Source of the DNA: HRBIN15 sp039630445
GTDB lineage: Bacteria > Armatimonadota > Fimbriimonadia > Fimbriimonadales > GBS-DC
NCBI GenBank assembly: GCA_039630445.1
Contig: JBCNVA010000088.1
Coordinates: 1-28,235, forward strand
Reading direction: 5' to 3'
Length of the DNA: 28,235 nt
Shown: piece after piece, positions 7,668-15,579 of the stretch
Layout: each line of letters starts with the position of its first letter
How positions within the stretch are numbered: position 1 is the first letter of the stretch
Position numbers and translations under genes: made by a program
Notes under the pieces: model-generated
What the model was told of the DNA's origin: nothing
The model's database searches: none
What the model saw: the letters and a program-made list of their open reading frames with translations, nothing else

Positions 7668-10327
7668 CGCAACATCCGATAGAGCCAGTATTGCCCTGCA
7701 GGATGATACTGCAGGCTCAACGGCAGATCGCCTCGTGCGCCCGCGAAGTGCAGTGTGGTAACCAGCATACGCCCGTTGCCCAGTCGCACCTCCACCAGAT
7801 AGTCATTCACCCAACCTGTGCGCGTGTCCACCCGCCGCCAGAGCGGTTGCCATTCTGCCTCGTGGGCAATCTGGGCATGCGATTCGGCGCTGCGCAGGGC
7901 ACGGTCTGTGCTGAAGGCGAACAGGCGTTCGTTGAGAAACTCTGGCTTGCCGAGCGCCCGCCAGAGCGGGTGGGACAGGAACAGATGTACCGCCTCGCGC
8001 CAGAAGGGGCATGACTCCTGCGAAAGCGATGCCCCATCGGTAAGGATCAGCAAAATACGCCCGCCGCGCCATAGATGGTCGCGCATCCAGTCCGCCCAGC
8101 GCGTGGCGAGCAGCAGGGGCAGTTCAGGCGTTGTTCCTCGCGCAAGCGGCAGGAACACCTCGCCCAGCGCGGGCAAGCCTATCAAGCTCCCATCAGGGTC
8201 ATGCAGGGCGCATCGCCCGATGCCCCTGCGCCAGTCTGGGCGCGGATAGAACCAGAGATGCCATCGGTTGCGGGCTACTACGCGACTATCCGCGACCAGT
8301 TCCGCCTGCAGCTCATACTCGTGCGGTCGCTGAACCGCGGGCACGGGCAGCTCCAGCATGGCGATCGCTTCGACCTGACCGCCAGCGATCTGCACGGACG
8401 GTACGACGCCCGCGCGAAGAACACCACGATGGCACTGTCGCCAGTGCAGTTCTGCCCGTTTCAGCGGCGCGCCGAAATGGGAGACCGCCAGCGTGGGGTA
8501 GAGCGTCTGCCCACCGAAATGGTTGAACGGGTCAGGGTTTGCCGGGCGATCACCGCCTGCCAGCCACACCCGCCGCCGAGGCCACTCCAGCAGCAGCACT
8601 GTGTCGCTGTTGAACGCCCGATAGTCACGCGGGGATACTTTGAGCGTACCTCTCTCATCCAGCAACCCTGCCGTTGCGATTGGCGTATCCTTCAGCCCCG
8701 TCACAACATAGCCCGAAGTGCCCGACAGCGCACGCATCAGCTCCAGCGTGAACTTGTGATGAGCCAATAGCTCACGGCGCGAGGCACGCACTAGCACAGG
8801 CAGGTACCGTTCCAGCCCCTGCTGAAGCAGTCGCTCCTCCACGAAGGGCGTTTCGTAGAACCAGCGCACACCCTGCGGGTTGACCTCAGGGTCACGCTCC
8901 AGCCACCAGAGATAGCGCAGCTCGGCATCCCGGCGCAGGCTTATAAAATCGCGCAGGGTGTCATGATCGCAGAACTCGCCCTGCAGCCAGGGCGCCGCAG
9001 GACGGATGCGTTCAAGAAACGCACGAAAAGTTGTACGCGCGAAGGGCGGGTCAGTGTACAGATGATAGTCGGCGAAATCGGCATACTCCTTCAGCGCGCC
9101 ACCGTAGCATTCGCCCCCACCGCTGTTGTCTCGCACCAGTGGGCTACCTGTGAGCTGCTTGACCAGCGCGTAAAGTTCGCCCAGCGCGTCCGATGGGAAC
9201 CGTGTCGACAGCTCGCAGCCCAGCGTCCAGATGAGGATGGACGGATGCGAACGCACCTGCCGCACAATCGCTTCATATTCGCGCTTAACCTGCTCGATCT
9301 GCTCCGCATCCATTTGTGGCAGCCATAGAGGTAGCTCCAGCCAGAGCGCGACGCCCATTTGGTCGCAGAGCGTTAGGTAGTCGTCTGGGGGAACCCAAAG
9401 GCACGCCTTGAGCATGTTGAAGCCGAGTTCGCGCAGGTGGTGCAGCTCGCGCGCTGCTACCCGTTTTGTGGGCGCGGGTGCGTGCGTGTGCAGATACCAG
9501 CCCCACGAGAGCAACCCACGCGGGTAGAATGGCTGACCGTTGAGCATAATGCGTGCCCCGTCCACCTGCAGCGTGCGAAAGCCGACAAACCGCTCTACGC
9601 GGTGTGATAGCTCCCCCTCCAGCCAGACCTCCACGCAACACCGATAGAGCACAGGTGCATTCGGCGACCAGAGCTGCACCTCCGACAGGTGCGTCTCATG
9701 CCTGAACATGCCTGTGCCTTGCCAGGAAGCCTTATAAACAGGTTGATTGTGCAGGTTAAGCAGGGTCAGGTGGATTTCGGGTGTGCCCGCCCCCTCGACA
9801 AATCCTTCCACACGCAATGTTCCGTTCGCTTCGCCCTGAACGAAAAGGTCGCTCAGCCATACTTCGCCCGTGTGAAATAGATGCACTGGCTGCCAGATGC
9901 CCCCAAAGGTAGAGGACACATAAGGCAGGAAGCCGCTCAACACCTGCGGCACGGGAAACCGCTCGCCACCGTTTTTGATCACCTGCAAGCGCAGCCGATT
10001 GAGACCTCTCTGCAAGGCAGGGGTCAGCTCCCAGCAGAAGGCATCCCAGATGCCACGATGGTGTCCGATGGGATCCTCGTTCAGCCAGCCTTGCGTATCG
10101 TAGCTCACCCCACCGAAATGGAGCCAGTAGCGACGCCCTGCGCGCGGATGCATGCGGAACTTCAGATGATACTCTACGGGTCCCTCGAACGCTTTCGGTA
10201 GCCCCACATCCTCCCATACGCAGGGCTTACTGATGAGCTGATGCACTTGCAGTGCAGGGGCAACTAGCTCCCATCCCCGCTCCAGTCTGCGCTTGCTGCG
10301 CGAATCCAGGATCGGCGGTGATTGCAT
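7646..10327 (-). CDS. Glycoside hydrolase family 2 (beta-galactosidase/mannosidase-like)
   Basis: 893-residue retaining glycosidase. The N-terminal jelly-roll sugar-binding domain (about 40-190, with the WLNEDPIGHHRG loop) and Ig-like domain (about 195-275) precede the (beta/alpha)8 barrel, which begins near MLNGQPFYPRGLLSWG. The acid/base is Glu372 in LGCELS, where the usual family motif is G-N-E; here Cys replaces Asn. The nucleophile is Glu451 in LQGEFCDHD. The C-terminal ~330 residues are further beta domains. No signal peptide is seen, so it is probably cytoplasmic, acting on imported oligosaccharides. The ATG is preceded by AGAGGT at 12 nt and by a TAATAT box at 10347-10352. It is last in the minus-strand operon. 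Beta-glucuronidase or beta-mannosidase specificity is equally possible. Confidence 0.88.
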   Translation of the reverse strand: MQSPPILDSRSKRRLERGWELVAPALQVHQLISKPCVWEDVGLPKAFEGPVEYHLKFRMHPRAGRRYWLHFGGVSYDTQGWLNEDPIGHHRGIWDAFCWELTPALQRGLNRLRLQVIKNGGERFPVPQVLSGFLPYVSSTFGGIWQPVHLFHTGEVWLSDLFVQGEANGTLRVEGFVEGAGTPEIHLTLLNLHNQPVYKASWQGTGMFRHETHLSEVQLWSPNAPVLYRCCVEVWLEGELSHRVERFVGFRTLQVDGARIMLNGQPFYPRGLLSWGWYLHTHAPAPTKRVAARELHHLRELGFNMLKACLWVPPDDYLTLCDQMGVALWLELPLWLPQMDAEQIEQVKREYEAIVRQVRSHPSILIWTLGCELSTRFPSDALGELYALVKQLTGSPLVRDNSGGGECYGGALKEYADFADYHLYTDPPFARTTFRAFLERIRPAAPWLQGEFCDHDTLRDFISLRRDAELRYLWWLERDPEVNPQGVRWFYETPFVEERLLQQGLERYLPVLVRASRRELLAHHKFTLELMRALSGTSGYVVTGLKDTPIATAGLLDERGTLKVSPRDYRAFNSDTVLLLEWPRRRVWLAGGDRPANPDPFNHFGGQTLYPTLAVSHFGAPLKRAELHWRQCHRGVLRAGVVPSVQIAGGQVEAIAMLELPVPAVQRPHEYELQAELVADSRVVARNRWHLWFYPRPDWRRGIGRCALHDPDGSLIGLPALGEVFLPLARGTTPELPLLLATRWADWMRDHLWRGGRILLILTDGASLSQESCPFWREAVHLFLSHPLWRALGKPEFLNERLFAFSTDRALRSAESHAQIAHEAEWQPLWRRVDTRTGWVNDYLVEVRLGNGRMLVTTLHFAGARGDLPLSLQYHPAGQYWLYRMLRYLRPSK

Positions 10328-10349
10328 AAATCGGAGCGTACCTCTTATA

Positions 10350-10829
10350 TTATTTCGGTTCCCTTATCCGCCACGCGAGAGACCAGCCTGCGCATGCACC
10401 TACCAGCGCACACGAGGGCGCTAGCATCAGATAGGCACGCCAGAGGGTCGGCATCATTACATCCCATGCCCGATAGTGCCAGATGCCTGCATAATTCAGC
10501 AGCAGGACATAAGCCAGAGGCGGCACAATCAGCCCGCCAAGCAGTGCGCCCACTATCACCTTCGCACAGCGACGCGGCAAGCGCGTGTGCAGTAAGCCCA
10601 GCACTGCAAGGAGTGGCAGCCCCGCTATCAGCCATGCCAGTGCAGGCACGGCGTTGAACACACCCACCTCATACCAGCGCGGCAAATCACTTAGGGTCGC
10701 TGGATAGCCCTGCAATCCCCAGAACGCCGTCAGCCACAAAGGGTGAACGCCCCAGAACAGCAGGGGCAGCAGTCCGACACGCCCCAGCAAGCCCACGACA
10801 GCCACCAGCCACACCCAGCCACGCCTCAT
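10350..10829 (-). CDS. Small polytopic membrane protein of unknown function
   Basis: 159-residue hydrophobic protein with four probable membrane helices, at about residues 4-28, 55-77, 88-112 and 131-152. A short polar loop with Leu/Pro/Arg-Trp residues follows the first helix, and the C-terminus is short and basic (WRIREPK). I recognise no motif. Its ATG overlaps the stop of the preceding nucleotide-sugar enzyme gene by 4 nt (ATGA), so it is translated with it. The linkage suggests a part in surface polysaccharide metabolism, but nothing in the protein shows this. Confidence 0.8.
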   Translation of the reverse strand: MRRGWVWLVAVVGLLGRVGLLPLLFWGVHPLWLTAFWGLQGYPATLSDLPRWYEVGVFNAVPALAWLIAGLPLLAVLGLLHTRLPRRCAKVIVGALLGGLIVPPLAYVLLLNYAGIWHYRAWDVMMPTLWRAYLMLAPSCALVGACAGWSLAWRIREPK

Positions 10830-11767
10830 AGCCTCAACCGCCTCCGAAAATCATCAATGGTGCGGCGCAGCCCCTCCTCCAACGGCACACGCGGCTCCCA
10901 GCTTAGCAACTCCCTTGCCCGCGTAATGTCGGGACGACGCCGATGTGGGTCATCAGGAGTCAAAAACTCACGAAACTCGATGGGGCTGGTACTGCCTGCA
11001 AGCTGCTTGATGAGCTGAGCGAACTCCAGAATCGTGCGCTCATCAGGGTTGCCCAGATTCACGGGCAAGTGGTAATCAATCTGTGCCAACCGCCAAATCC
11101 CCTCGATCAGGTCAGACACATAGCAGAAGCTGCGCGTCTGGCTACCGTCGCCATAGACAGTGATCGGCTCGCCCGTCAGCGCCTGCCGAATGAAATTAGG
11201 CACGACGCGCCCGTCATCGAGGCGCATGCGCTCTCCGTAGGTGTTGAACACGCGCACGATTCGCGTGTCTGCACCCTTGTAGCGGTGATACGCCATCACC
11301 AGCGATTCGGCATAGCGTTTGGATTCATCATACACCCCGCGCACCCCAATCGGGTTCACATTGCCCCAGTAATCCTCCGACTGGGGGTGCACCAGCGGGT
11401 CGCCATACACTTCGGAGGTGGAAGTAAAGAGGAACTTTGCACCTTTTCGCATCGCCAGCTCCAGGGCATTCTCCGTGCCGTAGGAGCCAACGGTGAGCGT
11501 CTCTAACGGACGCTTGATGAAGTCCACAGGGCTTGCCGTCGCTGCCAGATGGAACACATAATCGACCGCGCCTGCCACCTCAAACGGCTGGCGCACATCA
11601 TGCAAGATGAACTCGAAATTGGGGTTGCCCTCATGGTGGCGCAGGTTCTCCAGACTGCCCGTGATGAGGTTGTCAATCACAACCACCTGCCAGCCTTCCG
11701 CCAGCAGTCGATCCACCAGATGCGACCCGATGAAGCCCGCGCCGCCCGTCACAACGGCTCTTGGCAT
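10826..11767 (-). CDS. UDP-glucuronate decarboxylase (UDP-xylose synthase), SDR family
   Basis: 313-residue extended short-chain dehydrogenase. The NAD-binding GGAGFIG is at residues 8-14 and the catalytic Tyr146-xxx-Lys150 pair is in YDESKR, with the Ser/Thr of TSTSE at 115-118. The stretches ASPVDFIKRPLET, GERMRLDDGRVVPNF and YGDGSQTRSFCYVSDLI are characteristic of UDP-xylose synthases, which oxidise and decarboxylate UDP-glucuronate to UDP-xylose. This supplies xylosyl donor for surface glycans. Generic UDP-glucose 4-epimerase is less likely given these motifs. No Shine-Dalgarno sequence precedes the ATG; an AATAAT box ends 5 nt upstream, so leaderless initiation is possible. Its stop overlaps the next start by 4 nt. 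Confidence 0.9.
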   Translation of the reverse strand: MPRAVVTGGAGFIGSHLVDRLLAEGWQVVVIDNLITGSLENLRHHEGNPNFEFILHDVRQPFEVAGAVDYVFHLAATASPVDFIKRPLETLTVGSYGTENALELAMRKGAKFLFTSTSEVYGDPLVHPQSEDYWGNVNPIGVRGVYDESKRYAESLVMAYHRYKGADTRIVRVFNTYGERMRLDDGRVVPNFIRQALTGEPITVYGDGSQTRSFCYVSDLIEGIWRLAQIDYHLPVNLGNPDERTILEFAQLIKQLAGSTSPIEFREFLTPDDPHRRRPDITRARELLSWEPRVPLEEGLRRTIDDFRRRLRL

Positions 11768-11773
11768 AGTTTA

Positions 11774-11968
11774 TTATTTTCGTCTGCGCCGCGCGTTTTC
11801 CTGTAGCTGGTAGAGTTCCGCAAGCGCACTGAAGGGGTCCAGTGGACGCTGCGCTCGCTCCTCATCGAACTCCTCGATGCGCCGATTTAGCCGCTGGATG
11901 TTGCGGTACGCCATCCAGACCAAGATCGCGATAATCGCGAGGCAGACCAACACGAACGGGATGTTCAT
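11774..11968 (-). CDS. Small single-span membrane protein with coiled-coil tail
   Basis: 64 residues: an N-terminal membrane helix (PFVLVCLAIIAILVWMAY, residues 4-21), then a charged helical stretch with heptad character (NIQRLNRRIEEFDEERAQR), a short loop and a second helix ending in a basic ARRRRK tail. It starts by 4-nt overlap with the ruvC stop (positions 11965-11968), and its stop lies 6 nt before the decarboxylase start. The family is unknown. Conservation of the tight overlap supports a real gene. Confidence 0.7.
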   Translation of the reverse strand: MNIPFVLVCLAIIAILVWMAYRNIQRLNRRIEEFDEERAQRPLDPFSALAELYQLQENARRRRK

Positions 11969-12462
11969 CGGGTGCCTCCTGTCAGTCGCACCAGCGACTC
12001 GTGATGGGCGTGGCAGATACAGAGCGCGAGCGCATCCGCCGCATCGTCGGGCTTTGGGATCTCTGGGAGCGCGAGCAGGCGACGCACCATCTGCTGCACC
12101 TGCCGCTTGTCTGCGCTGCCGTAGCCCGTCACCGCCTGCTTGACCTGCATGGGGGTATATTCGTACCAGGGCAGCCGATGTTGCGCGGCGGCGAGCAGCA
12201 CGACACCAATCGCACGCGCTACCTGGATCGCCGTGCGCCGATTTGCGCTGAACAGCAACTGCTCCGTCACCAGCACATCGGGCTGAAACTGTTCAATCAG
12301 CGTATTCAGACCCTCGTGGAGCTGGCGCAGGCGTTCGGGAGCGGGCATCGTCTTGGGCGTTTCAAGAATACCATACGCCAGCGCCCGATAGTGATTGCCC
12401 ACCTTCTCCAGAATGCCGTAGCCCATCGTCGCCGTGCCCGGATCCACGCCCAGAATGATCAC
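11965..12462 (-). CDS. ruvC: Holliday-junction resolvase RuvC
   Basis: 165-residue endonuclease that cuts four-way DNA junctions symmetrically with RuvAB. It has the RNase H-like fold with all four expected acidic metal ligands: Asp7 in LGVDPGT, Glu67 in VTEQLLF, and Asp140 and Asp143 in KPDDAADALAL. Length is normal for the family. The start is GTG 12462. No ribosome site is present; a TACAAT box ends 6 nt upstream, so the transcript is probably leaderless. ruvA and ruvB are not in the window; the gene is followed instead by a small membrane protein overlapping by 4 nt. Confidence 0.96.
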   Translation of the reverse strand: MIILGVDPGTATMGYGILEKVGNHYRALAYGILETPKTMPAPERLRQLHEGLNTLIEQFQPDVLVTEQLLFSANRRTAIQVARAIGVVLLAAAQHRLPWYEYTPMQVKQAVTGYGSADKRQVQQMVRRLLALPEIPKPDDAADALALCICHAHHESLVRLTGGTR

Positions 12463-12468
12463 GCCACG

Positions 12469-12474
12469 ATTGTA
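12469..12474 (-). promoter_or_regulatory. -10 box for ruvC, implying a leaderless mRNA
   Basis: On the minus strand TACAAT (one mismatch to TATAAT) is followed by 6 nt and then GTG 12462. Standard -10 geometry puts the transcription start at or within a base of the start codon. No clear -35 box is seen. The box falls in the 22-nt gap after csaB. Confidence 0.55.
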
Positions 12475-12484
12475 CCCCCTGCAG

Positions 12485-13525
12485 CTATTCTCTCACAAAT
12501 TGGCACACCGTGCTAAGGAGCGCCTGTGCCTTCTGGCAGAGCATATCGATGCGTTGGGGATCTGGTGGTGTGAGCTGTTCCTTTAGCTTGCACCACGCCC
12601 GCTCCAGCGCAGCTTGCCAGTCGCCTTCGAGGGGGATAGCGTGCGCACCAATCTGTTGTGCCAGCGCGTTCACCTTCGGGTCATAAGCGAGGCACAGCAA
12701 CGGCACGCCTTGCCTCGCCGCGAAAATCGCCCCATGGAGCCGCATACTGACCATCGCTTTCAGCTGGCTCATCAGCCCCAGTAGCTGGGCTGGATGCTCC
12801 GGTGGGAGGGCGATAAGCGGGCGCATGTCGCTTTGTGCCTGCACCGCATCGGCAATCGCTTCGCATAGGGGGCGATCCTGCGTCTCCTGCATCGGGATGA
12901 GCACTGGGAGCCAGCCTGTCTCTATCTGGTGGCGACACAGGGCAGCAAACGCCTCGCACACGGGCAGGTTGCGCCACGGGCGCGGTGCCAGCCCCACGCA
13001 GGGCTTTTCTGGGGGTAGCGCGAAATGGGCGTCGCGTGCCTGTAATGCCCAAGTGAGGTCGGCGTCGATGCGAATAGAGGTATGCACCCCGATTTGGTGC
13101 AGCAACGCTGCCGACTCCTCGTCCCGCACGCTGAGAAAAGGCACGCGGTTGAGCGTCCGCCTCACCAGATAGCGACTGATGGCGCGATGGAAGGGTCCCA
13201 TCCCCTGCCCGACGAGCAGCACACGCCCATGCGCCTGCAGACCCCAGCGGATGAGCAGCAGATAGTAGAGCAGCGAGCGCAGGCTGGTGGCGTCTTGCAG
13301 CAGGCTGCCACCGCCCAAAATCAGCGCGTCCGAGCGCCGAATCGCCTGGCGCACCTGCCGCCACGCAGTGCGCGGAACCGCTTCGATACCGTGGGTCTGG
13401 CGTGTGAAGGGGGGATCACCCGAGAGGACAGCCACTCTAAGCCCCTGTAAGCTCTCCACCAGCACCGCCAGGGACGCCTCATCCCCCCAGTTCCGATAGC
13501 CGTAGTAGCCGACAATCAGTATCAT
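12485..13525 (-). CDS. csaB: Polysaccharide pyruvyl transferase CsaB
   Basis: 346-residue transferase that moves a pyruvyl group from phosphoenolpyruvate to a cell-wall polysaccharide. The ketal it makes is the ligand of SLH domains. Family features are the N-terminal GYYGYRNWGDEA (residues 6-17), the glycine-rich GGGSLLQD (71-78), VGQGMGPF, SVRDEES and the C-terminal SMRLHGAIFAA segment around residue 260. No signal peptide or membrane span is seen, as expected for a cytoplasmic or peripheral enzyme. Its ATG overlaps the ltaE stop by 4 nt. Together with bamA it suggests a diderm with SLH-tethered outer-membrane or S-layer proteins, as known for other deep-branching diderms; this last step is inference. 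Confidence 0.9.
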   Translation of the reverse strand: MILIVGYYGYRNWGDEASLAVLVESLQGLRVAVLSGDPPFTRQTHGIEAVPRTAWRQVRQAIRRSDALILGGGSLLQDATSLRSLLYYLLLIRWGLQAHGRVLLVGQGMGPFHRAISRYLVRRTLNRVPFLSVRDEESAALLHQIGVHTSIRIDADLTWALQARDAHFALPPEKPCVGLAPRPWRNLPVCEAFAALCRHQIETGWLPVLIPMQETQDRPLCEAIADAVQAQSDMRPLIALPPEHPAQLLGLMSQLKAMVSMRLHGAIFAARQGVPLLCLAYDPKVNALAQQIGAHAIPLEGDWQAALERAWCKLKEQLTPPDPQRIDMLCQKAQALLSTVCQFVRE

Positions 13526-14538
13526 GCAATCTGCCGAAAGGCGCGGATGGCGTATTCGATCCCCGCATCATCCACATCGTGGTGGGTCACGAGGCGCAGG
13601 CGGTGCGGATCGAGGGCTATTGTCAGCACGCCCTGCGAGGCAAGTTGCTGTTCGATCTCTTTGGCAGGACGCGCTGTGCGCACATAGATGATATTCGTCT
13701 GAACGGTCTGCAAATCGACTTCAAAGCCGGGCAGCTCGGCAATCGCTTCTGCCAGTCGGCGGGCACGGCGGTGATCCTCGGCAAGGCGTTCCACCATCGT
13801 CTGCAGCGCGACGATACCCGCTGCCGCTAACACGCCTACCTGACGCATGCCCCCTCCAAATAGTTTGCGCACCCGATGCGCCTCGCGAATGAACTCGCTG
13901 GAGCCGACCAGCACCGAACCTGCTGGGCAGCACAGCCCTTTGGAGAGCGCAAAAAACGCCGAGTCGACATAGCGCGTCCACGCCTGTGGCGCGACACCCA
14001 ACGCCACAGCTGCGTTGAAAAGACGCGCCCCATCCAGATGCACACGCAACTTATGCCTATGCGCCAGCTCACACAGGGTACGGAACGAGTCGGGCGGCAG
14101 AATGGTGCCTCCACAGCGGTTGTGCGTGTTCTCCAGGCAAAGGAGCTTGGTGCCCGGTGTGTGGTCATCGGCAAGGCGGATGCGCGACTCGATCGCGCGC
14201 GGATCGATCTGTCCACGCTCGATGGGATACGGCTCCACCAACACGCCCGACAACACAGCGGGACCTGCCAGCTCATAATGTAGGATATGGCTCTCGGCAT
14301 CTACCAAGATGGCGTCGCCAGGCTGCGTCCAGACCTTGATGGCGATTTCGTTCGCCATTGTGCCGCTGGGGGTAAAGAGCGCCGCTTCGTGTCCCAACAT
14401 CTCCGCCGCCATCTCCTGCAGGCGGTTGACCGTCGGGTCCTCGCCAAACACATCATCGCCCACTTCGGCTTCTGCCATCGCGCGGCGCATTTCGGGCGTG
14501 GGCTTCGTCACCGTATCGGAACGCAGATCGACTCGCAT
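13522..14538 (-). CDS. ltaE: Low-specificity L-threonine aldolase
   Basis: 338-residue PLP-dependent fold-type I enzyme splitting L-threonine or allo-threonine into glycine and acetaldehyde. It begins with the family signature MRVDLRSDTVTKPTPEM. His84 (AESHI) stacks on the cofactor, Asp169 in HLDGARLFN binds the pyridine nitrogen, and Lys200 in ALSKGLCCPAG forms the internal aldimine. It starts 6 nt after the trmB stop with no good ribosome site of its own, so reinitiation is likely, and it overlaps csaB by 4 nt. No oddities in length or motifs. Aromatic beta-hydroxy amino acid aldolases are related but less likely. Confidence 0.95.
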   Translation of the reverse strand: MRVDLRSDTVTKPTPEMRRAMAEAEVGDDVFGEDPTVNRLQEMAAEMLGHEAALFTPSGTMANEIAIKVWTQPGDAILVDAESHILHYELAGPAVLSGVLVEPYPIERGQIDPRAIESRIRLADDHTPGTKLLCLENTHNRCGGTILPPDSFRTLCELAHRHKLRVHLDGARLFNAAVALGVAPQAWTRYVDSAFFALSKGLCCPAGSVLVGSSEFIREAHRVRKLFGGGMRQVGVLAAAGIVALQTMVERLAEDHRRARRLAEAIAELPGFEVDLQTVQTNIIYVRTARPAKEIEQQLASQGVLTIALDPHRLRLVTHHDVDDAGIEYAIRAFRQIA

Positions 14539-14544
14539 CGGTTC

Positions 14545-15477
14545 TCAGCCCAAGTTTACCCCTTGCTGGCAGGCATCACGCACCTGATCCAGCGCGCGTT
14601 GTACGCCGACAGTGGGGATTACGCCACACCCCTGTGCAGGGCGAATATGCCAGCCATCAGGCGTACGGGCAATCTCAATCCAGAAATGCTGGGTCAGCTC
14701 GTCCTCGACGACCACTACGCGTACCATCCCGATCTGGCGGCGCGGATCGTAGAGAACATCCTTGAAATGAACATGAATCTCCTCCGCCACATCCTGCAAA
14801 GGCAGGCGATCAGGGTCAAAATGGGGCACGCGATGCGTCTCCATCGGTACATCCTCCTTCAACGGTACATGAATCGGTTCAACACGACGCAGAATCAACT
14901 CATAAAAAACCTGCTGCCCTGCGGCGACCCATTTGCGCTCGTACTTCGTGCCGAAGTGCGGGGGCAGGGTGCGAGCGAAGGCAGTGAACCCTGTGTCGGT
15001 AATCTGGCTCAGAACCCAGCCAAAATACTCCTCATGGTCGGTTACGACCTGCACCTCGCCGTCGGGCTGCAGTCGGCTATTGAGCAGCTGTAGGAACCGC
15101 TGACTGAACAGGCGATATTTGTGGTGGCGCTTCTTGGGCCACGGGCACGGGAAAAGCGAGTAGATTCGCTGGAACGATTCGGGGGCAATCGCTCGGTAGA
15201 GAATAGGTGTTGTGTCGCCCAGCAGCAGGCGGATGTTGGTCAGCCCAGCTTGGGCAATACGGCGGAGGGTGCGCTGCACGCTCTCCCACTCGATCTCGAT
15301 ACCGACGAAGTCGCGTTCGGGATGCTGGCGGGCGCGGGCAACCAGATAGTCGCCGTTGCCGAAGCCAATCTCCAGCTCGCGGGGAGCATCACGCCCAAAG
15401 AGCGCGACCCAGTCCAGCGGACGCGCCACTTGACGCCACAACACCAGCGGACGCAACGAAAGATAGCTCGCACGCAT
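14545..15477 (-). CDS. trmB: tRNA (guanine-N7-)-methyltransferase TrmB with C-terminal extension
   Basis: 310-residue SAM-dependent enzyme expected to make m7G46 in the tRNA variable loop. The Rossmann SAM site LEIGFGNGDYL is at residues 35-45, GIEIE at 59-63 and LLGD at 85-88. The family's signature, FPDPW or FSDPW in E. coli and B. subtilis, reads LFPCPWPKKRHHK here: Cys111 replaces the conserved Asp. The later TDHEEY motif is intact. The core ends near residue 200. About 110 more residues follow, starting PIHVPLKEDV and including an HVHFKDVLYD strand-rich region, a domain absent from short TrmB proteins. The ATG has no Shine-Dalgarno; TATAAA lies 3 nt before it. It heads the trmB-ltaE-csaB operon. 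Confidence 0.9.
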   Translation of the reverse strand: MRASYLSLRPLVLWRQVARPLDWVALFGRDAPRELEIGFGNGDYLVARARQHPERDFVGIEIEWESVQRTLRRIAQAGLTNIRLLLGDTTPILYRAIAPESFQRIYSLFPCPWPKKRHHKYRLFSQRFLQLLNSRLQPDGEVQVVTDHEEYFGWVLSQITDTGFTAFARTLPPHFGTKYERKWVAAGQQVFYELILRRVEPIHVPLKEDVPMETHRVPHFDPDRLPLQDVAEEIHVHFKDVLYDPRRQIGMVRVVVVEDELTQHFWIEIARTPDGWHIRPAQGCGVIPTVGVQRALDQVRDACQQGVNLG

Positions 15478-15486
15478 GGTTTTATA

Positions 15487-15566
15487 GCGAAATGGCGAAT
15501 TAGCGAAATAGCGATTTTGCCAAATCGCGAATTAGCGAAATGGCGAATTGGCGAAATAGCGAACTG
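15487..15566. repeat. Ten-unit, 8-bp-period tandem repeat (GCGAAWTR)
   Basis: From 15487 every eighth base begins a unit: GCGAAATG, GCGAATTA, GCGAAATA, GCGATTTT, GCCAAATC, GCGAATTA, GCGAAATG, GCGAATTG, GCGAAATA, GCGAACTG. Phase is kept for 80 bp without an indel. Units 4 and 5, with the first two bases of unit 6, form a perfect hairpin, GCGATTT/AAATCGC with loop TGCC (15511-15528), placing an inverted repeat in the middle. It fills the gap between the trmB start and the response-regulator stop. Degenerate relatives occur at 24933-24963 and 25040-25063. Confidence 0.92.
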
Positions 15567-15579
15567 TTGAACAGGTGAA

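Noticed and set aside
14287..15093. 268-codon plus-strand frame across ltaE and trmB
   Set aside because: Crosses two confident genes on the other strand and shows no domain.
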